Below are positions 25,479 to 33,759 of a stretch of 64,000 nucleotides of DNA, one piece after another. Origin of the DNA: Leptospira sp. GIMC2001 (lineage in GTDB: Bacteria; Spirochaetota; Leptospiria; Leptospirales; Leptospiraceae); NCBI RefSeq assembly GCF_028462125.1, contig NZ_CP115468.1, positions 372,001 through 436,000 of the forward strand. Direction: 5' to 3'. The position numbers and the translations under genes were made by a program. Positions within the stretch are counted from its first letter, which is position 1. Each line of letters begins with the position of its first letter. Under the pieces are notes generated by a model. The model saw only the letters and a list, made by a program, of their open reading frames with translations, had not been told where the DNA came from and made no database searches.

Positions 25479-28220
25479 TCAAAACAAATCCTGCAATACT
25501 TCTTTCTTGGAATCACTCGAATAATTGTTTTGGACGCAATCTTGTGTTGGCGTGTTGTCTTGGGTGAACCATTCTTGGTCTGAGCCTAGGCAATCAGAGC
25601 AACTTGTTTTGGAAGTCGAACATACTTTTGCACTCACTGCAAATACAGGCTTAGGAAAAGGTTCCGATTTTATATGTCTTCCTGCATCTACCGCTTTCAT
25701 GATCTCGCCCCAAAGCGGTGCTGCGACCGTTCCACCCAATCCTCCTGAACCCATACCATATCTAGGACTATCATATCCAATCCATATAGCGAGTGTTATG
25801 CTTGGTCTGAGGCCTACGAACCAAGCATCTTTGTAGTCATTCGTAGTCCCAGTTTTACCAGCCACTATGCCTTTATATCCAGACCCATAGACACCACTTG
25901 CTCTTCCGCTGTCTTTTAGAAGAGAAAGAATTACTTCTGCGGAATCTGGTTTGATAACGGAGCGTTCTTCTGGAACTTTGAGATCGAATTCATCGCGATT
26001 CTTATAACTGTAGATCACTTTGCCATTGGGATTCAATATCCTCTTGACCAGATAAGGCCTTAGCACTTTACCTTCATTAGCAAAGGATGTGAATGCAGAA
26101 GCCATTTCCAGAGGAGAGATTTCTAAAGAACCTAAGGCGAGAGACAGATCATTTCGAAATCTTTTTGATTTCTCTGCAGAATCTGGAAAGAAAAATTGGG
26201 AAAAATAATGATCTAACTGTGAATAGCCCAATTTCTCAGCAATTTGGACAGCTGCTGTATTTTTGGATTTTACCAAAGCAGTTCTTAAGCTGATTTCGCC
26301 TTCGTATGATTTACCTAAGTTATCAGGCATCCAGTTCGGCATTCCACTCGCACCACGAAATATCAAAGGCGCATCCATGATTTTATCTGCGTTGGTTATC
26401 TTGCCAGAATTGATCGCCGATGCGTAGAGTATTGGTTTGATAGAAGATCCTGTCTGTCTTCGCATTTGTATGGCACGGTTGAATTGGTTCTGAGATTTAA
26501 ATTCATCACCACCATGCATGAAAAGAACCTCACCTGTCCCTGGATCAACTGCGATGATTCCTGCTTGTAAACCAATAGCAGTACTTGACTCGTTTTCAAT
26601 CCATTCCGAAGCCGAAGTAATTGACATGACCAAAGATGTTTCTTGTAAGAGATTACGAATTGCGAGTACTTCTTTGGGTTCAGATTTTGTTCTCTTGCTC
26701 AGCAGAGTCCTTCGAACTTGTCCATTTTTCTGAATTTTCTGGAGATGGTTGTGAACGATTTTCCCCACTTCTTCTTGTATACCTTTGAGAAGGGTTGTCT
26801 CAACTGTATAACCACCTTGATCATAAATATCAACGCCATCACCTTGTTGCTTCAATAAACTCCGAACATGTTCTGTTACATAAGGTGCTAAGTCTTGCCG
26901 ATTGCCGTACACAGTTTCGTTAGGTGATCTCATGGAGAAAACTGTATAGATAGAAGAAACTTCATCCTGTGGAATATCTTTTAAAATTCCGCGATTTTTA
27001 AATGTGATAAGTATATAATCCAATCGAGTCTTAGAGAGCTGTGGATTCTTAAGCGGTGAATTGCGATTGGGTGCCGATGGCAATGTAGCAAGCAAAATTG
27101 CTTCTGCACGATTCAATTCGCTTGGATTCTTATTAAAATAGAACTTGATTGCTTCTCCAAAACCAAAAGCACCGTGACCAAGATACACATTGTTCATATA
27201 GTATTCTAGGATCTGGTCTTTGGTAAGATATGCTTCTAGAGCGAGGGCTAGTTCTAATTCTTTCCATTTACGTCCTAAGGATTTGGTTCGATCATCCAAC
27301 AGAATTCTTGCCAATTGTTGTGTGATTGTGGAGGCACCTTGTTTATAGCGAAGATGGATAATGTTTGTTGCCATAGCACGTAATATGGCGAAATAATCAA
27401 TTCCTCCGTGAGAGTAGAAATTTCTATCTTCTACATTCAATAATGCTGTTACAAGGTTTTCTGGGTAATCGGAGATTTTCAAGGTGCTGATTCTTTTCTG
27501 GAAAATTTCTGAAACAACTTGTCCATTGCGATCCAGAATTTTGGTAGGTTTACCTTTGGATAGACCATTCAAAATTTCATTCAACTCCGATTTGGTTTGC
27601 AATATACCTGCACCGAGGTAGGCGAGAAGTATCCCGCATATGATCAATCCAGAAAGCCCTACAAAATAAAATTTTCTAAGAATAGAACCTTGCTTTCGTT
27701 TGGTGGAAGATGAATTGGAGTAGTTTCTCTGTTGAATGATTGCATCATGTGGAGAATTTTTCCATAAAGATCTAATTTTATAGGGGATATCGGTTAGGAA
27801 TTTTTGGATCTTATCGAAAATTCCAAAGAAGGGAGCTTGTGCAGCATTTTTGCTCACTCTTTCTTTTAGGCTCTTGAAATTGTTTCTTGATTTATCTTCC
27901 TTATTGAAGATTTCAACTTTCTTTTTTTCTAAGAACGGTCGCTCGGGATTGGTAAACCTATTGAAGAAATTGGTTCTGCTGTCCTGATTGGATGAATCTG
28001 AATTAGAATTTCTTGAGTGAGACGGAGATGTAAGATTCGACCGATCTGTTGGCGATTGTTCAATTTTGTAAAACCCATTTGAGAATCTTATCAAAGTTTT
28101 GGAATGGCAGAGCGCGCAAGAAATTCGGAACAATCCTTCTTGCGGAATTGGTTCCGGTAATTTGGTTAGACCTCCGCAGGCTGGGCAGGCATATCGATTG
28201 GTTTGGACATTGGTATCCAT
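25479..28220 (-). CDS. class A penicillin-binding protein (PBP1A) with N-terminal zinc ribbon
   Basis: A 913-residue bifunctional peptidoglycan synthase. A cytoplasmic zinc ribbon (Cys12, 15, 35, 38 in CPAC and CALC) and about 140 residues of Ser/Asn/Lys-rich linker precede the single membrane helix (about 178-200). The GT51 glycosyltransferase shows VEDRNFYSHGGID, QGASTITQQL and the Tyr/Asn-rich YMNNVYLGHG. The transpeptidase shows SSIK (nucleophile Ser), SKN and KTGTTN. Four cysteines lie near the C-terminus (CSTSKTSCSDC). It polymerises and crosslinks glycan strands in the periplasm. A ChaN-like gene lies 9 bp upstream. Confidence 0.93.
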   Translation of the reverse strand: MDTNVQTNRYACPACGGLTKLPEPIPQEGLFRISCALCHSKTLIRFSNGFYKIEQSPTDRSNLTSPSHSRNSNSDSSNQDSRTNFFNRFTNPERPFLEKKKVEIFNKEDKSRNNFKSLKERVSKNAAQAPFFGIFDKIQKFLTDIPYKIRSLWKNSPHDAIIQQRNYSNSSSTKRKQGSILRKFYFVGLSGLIICGILLAYLGAGILQTKSELNEILNGLSKGKPTKILDRNGQVVSEIFQKRISTLKISDYPENLVTALLNVEDRNFYSHGGIDYFAILRAMATNIIHLRYKQGASTITQQLARILLDDRTKSLGRKWKELELALALEAYLTKDQILEYYMNNVYLGHGAFGFGEAIKFYFNKNPSELNRAEAILLATLPSAPNRNSPLKNPQLSKTRLDYILITFKNRGILKDIPQDEVSSIYTVFSMRSPNETVYGNRQDLAPYVTEHVRSLLKQQGDGVDIYDQGGYTVETTLLKGIQEEVGKIVHNHLQKIQKNGQVRRTLLSKRTKSEPKEVLAIRNLLQETSLVMSITSASEWIENESSTAIGLQAGIIAVDPGTGEVLFMHGGDEFKSQNQFNRAIQMRRQTGSSIKPILYASAINSGKITNADKIMDAPLIFRGASGMPNWMPDNLGKSYEGEISLRTALVKSKNTAAVQIAEKLGYSQLDHYFSQFFFPDSAEKSKRFRNDLSLALGSLEISPLEMASAFTSFANEGKVLRPYLVKRILNPNGKVIYSYKNRDEFDLKVPEERSVIKPDSAEVILSLLKDSGRASGVYGSGYKGIVAGKTGTTNDYKDAWFVGLRPSITLAIWIGYDSPRYGMGSGGLGGTVAAPLWGEIMKAVDAGRHIKSEPFPKPVFAVSAKVCSTSKTSCSDCLGSDQEWFTQDNTPTQDCVQNNYSSDSKKEVLQDLF

Positions 28221-28229
28221 AGCGCTTAT

Positions 28230-29168
28230 CTATTCTATCGGTCGTTTTGTCAAAATCACAAAGTCTGCAATTTTGGATTCGTCGGAAGGATTCCATTTAT
28301 TCTCAGGAATGAAGCTGATCGTTCGCACTCGAAGTCCATTTTTTCTGAGTCTATGGGGAACCCCGCCTCCAAAATCACTATGAAATCTACCGTTCAAGTG
28401 GATGATTTTGTTACCTGAACGGAAATGCTCTTGTAAAATTTTCTGAGACATTCCAGCATCCCAGGTATGTTGGGCAAGGATCAATCGATCCATCCAACCG
28501 AGATCAGAGGCTGCCTCATCCATTTTCTTGGTTGTATTCAATGTCGCTTTATTTGATTCATCATGCGATTCAGTTTTGGTATTTTTGGCTTGATTCGTGT
28601 GAGTATTGAACAATTCTCGCAATCTTTTCTCGTATTCGGTTGATCGATCTCTTAGAATCGAATGAGCCAAAGGCAAATAATCGATTGTGTATGAACTTGA
28701 TTTTCTAAATGCCAAAATTCCCTCTCTAGATATTTTATTTACATATCTTCTCGGTGGATTAGAGCATATAACAGGAATTTTGTGGTCAAAAGAGTAATCG
28801 AGTAAAGGCATATAATCTTTTGAAAAATTATTCCAAAATAGGGATGATTTTAAGAATGAGGATCTGTTGATCTCTCCACTCAGAAATTCATCAACGGGAT
28901 TCTGCTGATCCCATTCCAGCATTTCTAAGGATAGAGAGACGGATGTCTTCTCTGATACTGAACGTAATATCGAAAGCGTCAGTTGATGTGCTTGTTCGTC
29001 ATCGTGTTCTTCTCCAATTACTAAAACATCCACATTTTCTAATGATTCTAGGGAATCCACATATTGCGAAGGTTGTAAGACTTGAGAATTAACGGAAGTT
29101 ATAAGAGAACAAAAGGTTAATAAAAAAATGCCTAGGGGATTATAATTTTTTTTTGGTTTTTGAGTCAT
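28230..29168 (-). CDS. ChaN/DUF399-like exported protein
   Basis: The 312-residue product begins with a signal peptide (LGIFLLTFCSLITSVNSQ). It then carries VLVIGEEHDDEQAHQLTL and SLSLEMLEWDQQ, the GExH and ExM blocks of the ChaN/Tiki (heme-binding or protease-like) superfamily, and a C-terminal GNKIIHLNGRFHSDFG block. ChaN binds heme in Campylobacter; Tiki members are metalloproteases, so the activity here is open. It is divergent from the small secreted protein gene at 29205 and ends 9 bp before PBP1A. Confidence 0.8.
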   Translation of the reverse strand: MTQKPKKNYNPLGIFLLTFCSLITSVNSQVLQPSQYVDSLESLENVDVLVIGEEHDDEQAHQLTLSILRSVSEKTSVSLSLEMLEWDQQNPVDEFLSGEINRSSFLKSSLFWNNFSKDYMPLLDYSFDHKIPVICSNPPRRYVNKISREGILAFRKSSSYTIDYLPLAHSILRDRSTEYEKRLRELFNTHTNQAKNTKTESHDESNKATLNTTKKMDEAASDLGWMDRLILAQHTWDAGMSQKILQEHFRSGNKIIHLNGRFHSDFGGGVPHRLRKNGLRVRTISFIPENKWNPSDESKIADFVILTKRPIE

Positions 29169-29204
29169 CTGCTCGTCCTATCTTACATAAGAATTAAGAA
29201 TCCC

Positions 29205-29648
29205 ATGAGTACAATATATAAATTATTCATTTTGTCGTCCTTTTTCATTCTCTTGAGCTCAACTCTGTCTGCTCAAGTGATGAACGAATTTACTGCAGCG
29301 GAAGCTTTCTACACCTTCAAAAGTACAAGTGATCCTGAGCCCACGCAAATGCTTAGACAGAACATTAAATCTGCACTCAAAAATGCTCTGATTAGGCACG
29401 TGCCGGACGGTAAAAGGCTTTCCAAAGATCTGAGCGATGACAGTTACAATTTTGAGCAAATTCTAGAAAGCAAAATTGTAATTGCGAAATTTCAAGATTA
29501 CTATTTTGAATTTCGTTATTCAGCGAATCCCAGCAAATATCATATGACGCCGATAAGCCAACGGTTTTACAAAAAACCATCTGGCTGGGAATCTCCGAGT
29601 CAAGCTCTCAATGCAGAGCCGAGTAAAGGTTCCAGCACTCCTCAGTAG
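29205..29648 (+). CDS. small exported protein, function unknown
   Basis: 147 residues starting at the ATG at 29205, with a clear signal peptide (LFILSSFFILLSSTLSAQ). The frame extends to 29160, but the additional residues are not signal-like and overlap the divergent gene start. The mature part is charged with no domain that I recognise and ends in a Ser/Pro/Gly-rich tail. Confidence 0.65.
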   Translation: MSTIYKLFILSSFFILLSSTLSAQVMNEFTAAEAFYTFKSTSDPEPTQMLRQNIKSALKNALIRHVPDGKRLSKDLSDDSYNFEQILESKIVIAKFQDYYFEFRYSANPSKYHMTPISQRFYKKPSGWESPSQALNAEPSKGSSTPQ

Positions 29649-29719
29649 CAGTTTTAACTTTCCAACCTTTAGACGACTGGTAATCTGGTAAGCATACCAA
29701 GTTCTAGAGGGGATTGGAA

Positions 29720-30568
29720 TTGCCGATTATCCATTTAGCATTGCCTGCCGAAGCAAAAACTTTACGCAATCGGTTAGGTCTCAAAAAGATTCGCTCGATT
29801 AGAAAAATGGAAATTTTTCAGAAAGAGAATCTGAGTCTGGTAGTAAGCGGAGTTGGAAAGGTCAACACAGCTGTTGCAATAGCGAGTGTTTCCAGTCTAT
29901 ATCCTCAATCATCGGATTATTATTTGAATCTGGGAATCTGCGGGAGTTGCAGATCGGATCAACTTGTCGGTGAAGCTTTCATGGTTTCAAAATGCACCGA
30001 TATTGGAACTGGTCGGTCTTACTATCCCGATCTAATCTCTTCATCGCCTTGGAAATCTGCATCAATTGCGAGTTTTGATAAGCCCGTAATCGGAATTGCA
30101 CCTGATGGTTACGACCTTGTTGATATGGAAGCATCAGCATTTTTTCAATCAGCGATTTATTTTGCAGAGTCCCATAGAATCCACTCAGTCAAAATTGTGT
30201 CTGATCATCTTGAAGGAAATTTCTGCAAGGCTGAGGACATAGAAAGTTGGATGGACAAAAATATGGATTCCATAATTAGCTGGCTTGAATTTCAATCAAA
30301 CCCGACCAAAGATTTAGATTCGTCCATTGAATTAGCCCAAAATATTCATACGATCGTAGATTCAATAGCCAAAAATCTTCGTCTTACTGCAACACAGACT
30401 TTCACATTACAAAATGTAATTGAATCCTGGTCCTTTCGAAATATCGAATATTCAAGAAAACCATCAGATAGTTGGAAACAATTTCTGTATAAGCAAAGCG
30501 ATTTCCCAAATAAATCGGAAAGCAAATCAAGACTTAAGTCTATAATGCAATTTTTCCAAAATGAATAA
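29720..30568 (+). CDS. nucleoside phosphorylase / MTA-SAH nucleosidase-like protein
   Basis: The N-terminal 190 residues show the nucleoside phosphorylase fold: LVVSGVGKVNTAVA, YYLNLGICGSC, the MEASAFFQSA motif (equivalent to the MEAxA block of MTA/SAH nucleosidases) and KIVSDH with the catalytic-type Asp. About 85 extra residues form a helical C-terminal extension. Two TTG codons compete as start: 29714 and 29720; the GAGG at 29707-29710 spaces better to 29720. The stop overlaps the ATG of the radical SAM gene by 8 bp, so they are translationally coupled. Hydrolysis of 5'-deoxyadenosine or MTA/SAH is inferred. Confidence 0.75.
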   Translation: MPIIHLALPAEAKTLRNRLGLKKIRSIRKMEIFQKENLSLVVSGVGKVNTAVAIASVSSLYPQSSDYYLNLGICGSCRSDQLVGEAFMVSKCTDIGTGRSYYPDLISSSPWKSASIASFDKPVIGIAPDGYDLVDMEASAFFQSAIYFAESHRIHSVKIVSDHLEGNFCKAEDIESWMDKNMDSIISWLEFQSNPTKDLDSSIELAQNIHTIVDSIAKNLRLTATQTFTLQNVIESWSFRNIEYSRKPSDSWKQFLYKQSDFPNKSESKSRLKSIMQFFQNE

Positions 30569-31529
30569 ATTACCTCCTTATTCCCATATTTATATTGAGA
30601 AAGGTGCAGAAAAATTCCCTATTGCAGAGAAGATTCTAGCCAAATTCACTCGAGCAGAAATCATTCAAGTTGATAATTATAAAGAGATATTCAATCGTCC
30701 AGGTCAGAATTTTCAATTTCAGAAAACCTCACCAAAATTAATTCTAGCAAGAAAAAAAGATAATTTTCTTTATAAAGGATCCAATCTAGCTCCGGATTTT
30801 GGTGAAGAGAATTTTTACTACAATGCTTTGATTTTAAATTGTCCGTTTAACTGTGATTATTGTTATCTTCAAGGAATGTATAATTCTGGAAATATTGTAA
30901 TTTTTGTCAATTTGGATGATTTTTTTGAAGAAACAGATAAGTTATTAGATGAATTGAAGAGAATATACTTATGTCTGTCCTATGATACTGATTTATTAGG
31001 AATGGAATCGGTTATTGGATATTGTAAGGAATGGATTGAGTTTGCAAGACTTCGTCCTGAATTGATATTAGAACTAAGAACTAAGTCTGCTAATTGGAAA
31101 TCAATCGAAACCATTCAACCAATTCCGAATGCGATCTTGGCTTGGACGCTTTCTCCGCAATCCGTTGTAGAACGCTTTGAGAAAAAAACAGCAAGTCTAA
31201 ATGCAAGATTGGACACATTAACGAAGGCATTAGATAAAGGCTGGCCTGTGAGAATATGCATAGATCCTATATTATATTTTGATGGTTGGCAGGAAGAATA
31301 TAGAAAACTGATTCAAGAAATTCGAAGATTTGATGTGCTAGATCGAATAAGAGAAGTTAGTCTAGGAAGTTTTAGAATGAACCGAGATTTTTTTACCAAA
31401 GTAAGAAAATCAAGACAAGACTCCATTCTTTTTCACCAACATTTTGAAACCGAGGATTCGGCAACATTCTATCCATTAGAAATCCGTGAAAATTTAGTCG
31501 AATTCATAAAAGAAGAGTTATCGCAATGA
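30561..31529 (+). CDS. radical SAM protein of the spore photoproduct lyase family
   Basis: 322 residues with the iron-sulfur motif CPFNCDYC (C-x3-C-x2-C) followed by YLQGMY, as in SPL (CPLKCHYCYLQ-type). The downstream TIM-barrel pieces (VRICIDPILYFDGWQEEYRKLI; REVSLGSFRM) also match that family. SPL repairs the spore UV photoproduct by a SAM radical. In my by-eye alignment the H-donor Cys near the DxVGxE block is not at its usual place (SYDTDLLGME here, with a Cys slightly upstream), so lesion specificity is uncertain. It sits between the phosphorylase-like and MATE genes, overlapping both. Confidence 0.8.
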   Translation: MNKLPPYSHIYIEKGAEKFPIAEKILAKFTRAEIIQVDNYKEIFNRPGQNFQFQKTSPKLILARKKDNFLYKGSNLAPDFGEENFYYNALILNCPFNCDYCYLQGMYNSGNIVIFVNLDDFFEETDKLLDELKRIYLCLSYDTDLLGMESVIGYCKEWIEFARLRPELILELRTKSANWKSIETIQPIPNAILAWTLSPQSVVERFEKKTASLNARLDTLTKALDKGWPVRICIDPILYFDGWQEEYRKLIQEIRRFDVLDRIREVSLGSFRMNRDFFTKVRKSRQDSILFHQHFETEDSATFYPLEIRENLVEFIKEELSQ

Positions 31530-32965
31530 GAAAAAAGAAAAAGACAACCGACTCAATTCATGAAATCAGAGAAAGTTCGGAATTATCTAATGAAGATTCA
31601 ATCTTAATTCCAAATCCGATTCCTGTTCAACCTGAATTGCAAAAAGGAAAATTTGTAACTGGGTCAATATGGCGTCATGTGATTGTGATGTCTCTCACCG
31701 CATCCGTGGGATTGATCGCAATATTTTTTGTTGATTTAGTTGATATTTATTTCCTCAGTATTCTGGGTGAATCTGAGATAGCTGCGGCAGTCGGTTTTGC
31801 GGGAGCTATATTATTTTTTATGATAGCACTTTCCATAGGTCTTTCTATAACTATGACGGCACTGGTTTCTAAATCCTTGGGAAGTGGAAATCGAGCCAGG
31901 GCTATAGGATGGATGGCTAACGTTTATTTACTCATTGTTTATATAACTGTTCCCATTTCCATTGTTGTTTGGATTTTTATTCCTGAATTACTCAGTATGA
32001 TCGGCGCCGAAGGAAAAGTGTTATCACTTGGGATGGACTATCTTCGTATCATTGTCCCATCTTCTCCTATACTTGCCTTGGCAATGGGAAGTGGAGCTGT
32101 CCTTCGTGCTATTGGAGATGCTAAAAGATCCATGTTCTCCACCATGGGAGGAGCAATCGTTAATGCAGTGTTAGATCCTATTTTTATTTTCTATTTTGAA
32201 TTAGGAATTGAAGGAGCTGCAGTTGCAACGGTTTGTTCAAGATTCGCTATTCTTGCGATCGCACTTCATCCGCTTTATCATCTTCATAAAATGTTTGATG
32301 GATTCCATTTTAATCATTTTAGATTGGAGTTGCGTGAGATGATGAAGATATTTTTTCCTGCTGCTCTTACGAATCTTGCAACACCAATTGGCAATGCATA
32401 TGTAATGTTTACAATCGCTGCATTTGGAGAGTCTGCGGTTGCGGGTATGTCTGTGATTGGAAGACTGGCTCCTGTCGCTTTCGCTGTGGTTTTTGCTTCG
32501 TCAGGTGCTGTCGGCCCGATAATAGGACAGAATTTCGGTGCCGAAAGATTCGATCGCTTGATGGAGACCTTGACTAAATCATATTATTTTGTATTTGGAT
32601 ATGTGGTTTTTATTTCTATAGTTCTTTATGCCATGAGCGATTGGATTGCTGACTGGTTCTATCTTGAAGATTCCGCTCGAGAAATTGTTATTCTTTTTTG
32701 TAAATATATTTCAATAACTTTTTCGTTGAATGGTGCAATGTTTGTATCCAATGCCGCATACAATAATCTTGGTTTGGCGAAATACTCAACTTATTTCAAT
32801 TTCGCAAAAGCTACTATTTTTACAATTCCTTTTGTTTATTTTGGATCGATTTGGTGGAATGCGCCGGGTGTGATTTTTGGCCAGGCAATTGGTGCGAGTA
32901 TTATAGGCGCAATTTCTATACTTTTTTCTTATAAATTGATTCAGAATTTGATTAAAAAATTATAA
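31526..32965 (+). CDS. MATE family efflux transporter
   Basis: A 479-residue integral membrane protein with about 12 helices in two homologous halves after a 40-residue charged cytoplasmic N-terminus. The halves begin with FFVDLVDIYFLSILGESEIAA-like and AFGESAVAGMSVIGRLAP-like motifs characteristic of MATE exporters. It overlaps the SPL-like stop by ATGA. MATE proteins exchange Na+ or H+ for cationic organic compounds; the substrate is unknown. It stops 5 bp before the FNR-type box upstream of norC. Confidence 0.88.
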   Translation: MRKKKKTTDSIHEIRESSELSNEDSILIPNPIPVQPELQKGKFVTGSIWRHVIVMSLTASVGLIAIFFVDLVDIYFLSILGESEIAAAVGFAGAILFFMIALSIGLSITMTALVSKSLGSGNRARAIGWMANVYLLIVYITVPISIVVWIFIPELLSMIGAEGKVLSLGMDYLRIIVPSSPILALAMGSGAVLRAIGDAKRSMFSTMGGAIVNAVLDPIFIFYFELGIEGAAVATVCSRFAILAIALHPLYHLHKMFDGFHFNHFRLELREMMKIFFPAALTNLATPIGNAYVMFTIAAFGESAVAGMSVIGRLAPVAFAVVFASSGAVGPIIGQNFGAERFDRLMETLTKSYYFVFGYVVFISIVLYAMSDWIADWFYLEDSAREIVILFCKYISITFSLNGAMFVSNAAYNNLGLAKYSTYFNFAKATIFTIPFVYFGSIWWNAPGVIFGQAIGASIIGAISILFSYKLIQNLIKKL

Positions 32966-32969
32966 AATC

Positions 32970-33012
32970 TTGATATAAATCAATGCAGTTCTCTGTTTGA
33001 ATTGTATATAAT
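32970..33012 (+). promoter_or_regulatory. norC promoter: FNR/DNR box and -10
   Basis: TTGATATAAATCAA at 32970-32983 is a perfect FNR/DNR-type palindrome, and TATAAT lies at 33007-33012. If transcription starts 6 bp after the hexamer (33018), the box is centred at -41.5, the class II activator position. The start codon of norC is 26 bp further. The likely activator is the Crp/Fnr protein at 38953-39579, whose recognition helix has the ETFSR pattern that reads TTGAT sites. Confidence 0.85.
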
Positions 33013-33043
33013 GCCCTTAATTCGAAATTGAAGGGGGTGATTT

Positions 33044-33748
33044 ATGCTATCAAAATCTCAGGCAAGGGCATTCTTCTTGGGAGGCAGTTTTATTTTCAGT
33101 GCTGTCTTTATAATACTTACGGTCGACACGGTTCGGCAAAATGATGTGCGAACGAATTCGCAAAATCTGACTGAGTCTGTATTGAAAGGTAAGCTAATCT
33201 GGGAAAATAATAATTGTATGGGTTGCCATACTTTATTAGGTGAAGGCGGGTATTATGCACCTGACCTGACAAACGTCGTTGATAAACGCGGTGCAGAATG
33301 GATAAAAATATTTCTTGATGATCCAGAAGCAATGTTTCCTGGTGAGCGAAAAATGGTTAAATATAAATTTACCAAAGAAGAGAAATCACAAATCATCGAT
33401 TTCTTAGCTTGGGTTGGCAAAATTGATACCAATGGATGGCCTCCAGCACCCAATATTTCTAGTGCGGGATTATCTCAAAGTCAAGATAAGGTGGTCGTAA
33501 CTAACAAAACCTCGATGGCTATGCCTGTCAAATTTCAACAACTATGTATCGCATGCCACGCCGTGGGTGGCAGTGGTGGTGTAGTAGGGCCTAGCTTAGA
33601 TCATGTTGGAACAAAATTCGATAAAGAATATTTAGATAAGTGGTTATCTGATCCGCAAGCTGTAAAGCCTGGAACAGCAATGCCTAAGTTGCCGCTAAGC
33701 GAAATGGAAAGGAAAGAAATTATTCTATACCTTTCTGATTTGAAATAA
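33044..33748 (+). CDS. norC: nitric oxide reductase subunit C with an additional cytochrome c domain
   Basis: A 234-residue membrane-anchored cytochrome c. One helix (about 8-27) is followed by the NorC heme site CMGCH (Cys58, Cys61, His62) and the NorC end block DTNGWPPAP near residue 128. Where standard NorC (about 150 residues) stops, a second class I cytochrome follows with CIACH (Cys168, Cys171, His172) and the distal Met in GTAMPKL. It passes electrons to NorB from periplasmic donors. AAGGGGGTGA upstream is a strong RBS. First gene of norCBQD. Confidence 0.93.
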   Translation: MLSKSQARAFFLGGSFIFSAVFIILTVDTVRQNDVRTNSQNLTESVLKGKLIWENNNCMGCHTLLGEGGYYAPDLTNVVDKRGAEWIKIFLDDPEAMFPGERKMVKYKFTKEEKSQIIDFLAWVGKIDTNGWPPAPNISSAGLSQSQDKVVVTNKTSMAMPVKFQQLCIACHAVGGSGGVVGPSLDHVGTKFDKEYLDKWLSDPQAVKPGTAMPKLPLSEMERKEIILYLSDLK

Positions 33749-33759
33749 AGGAGAATATA

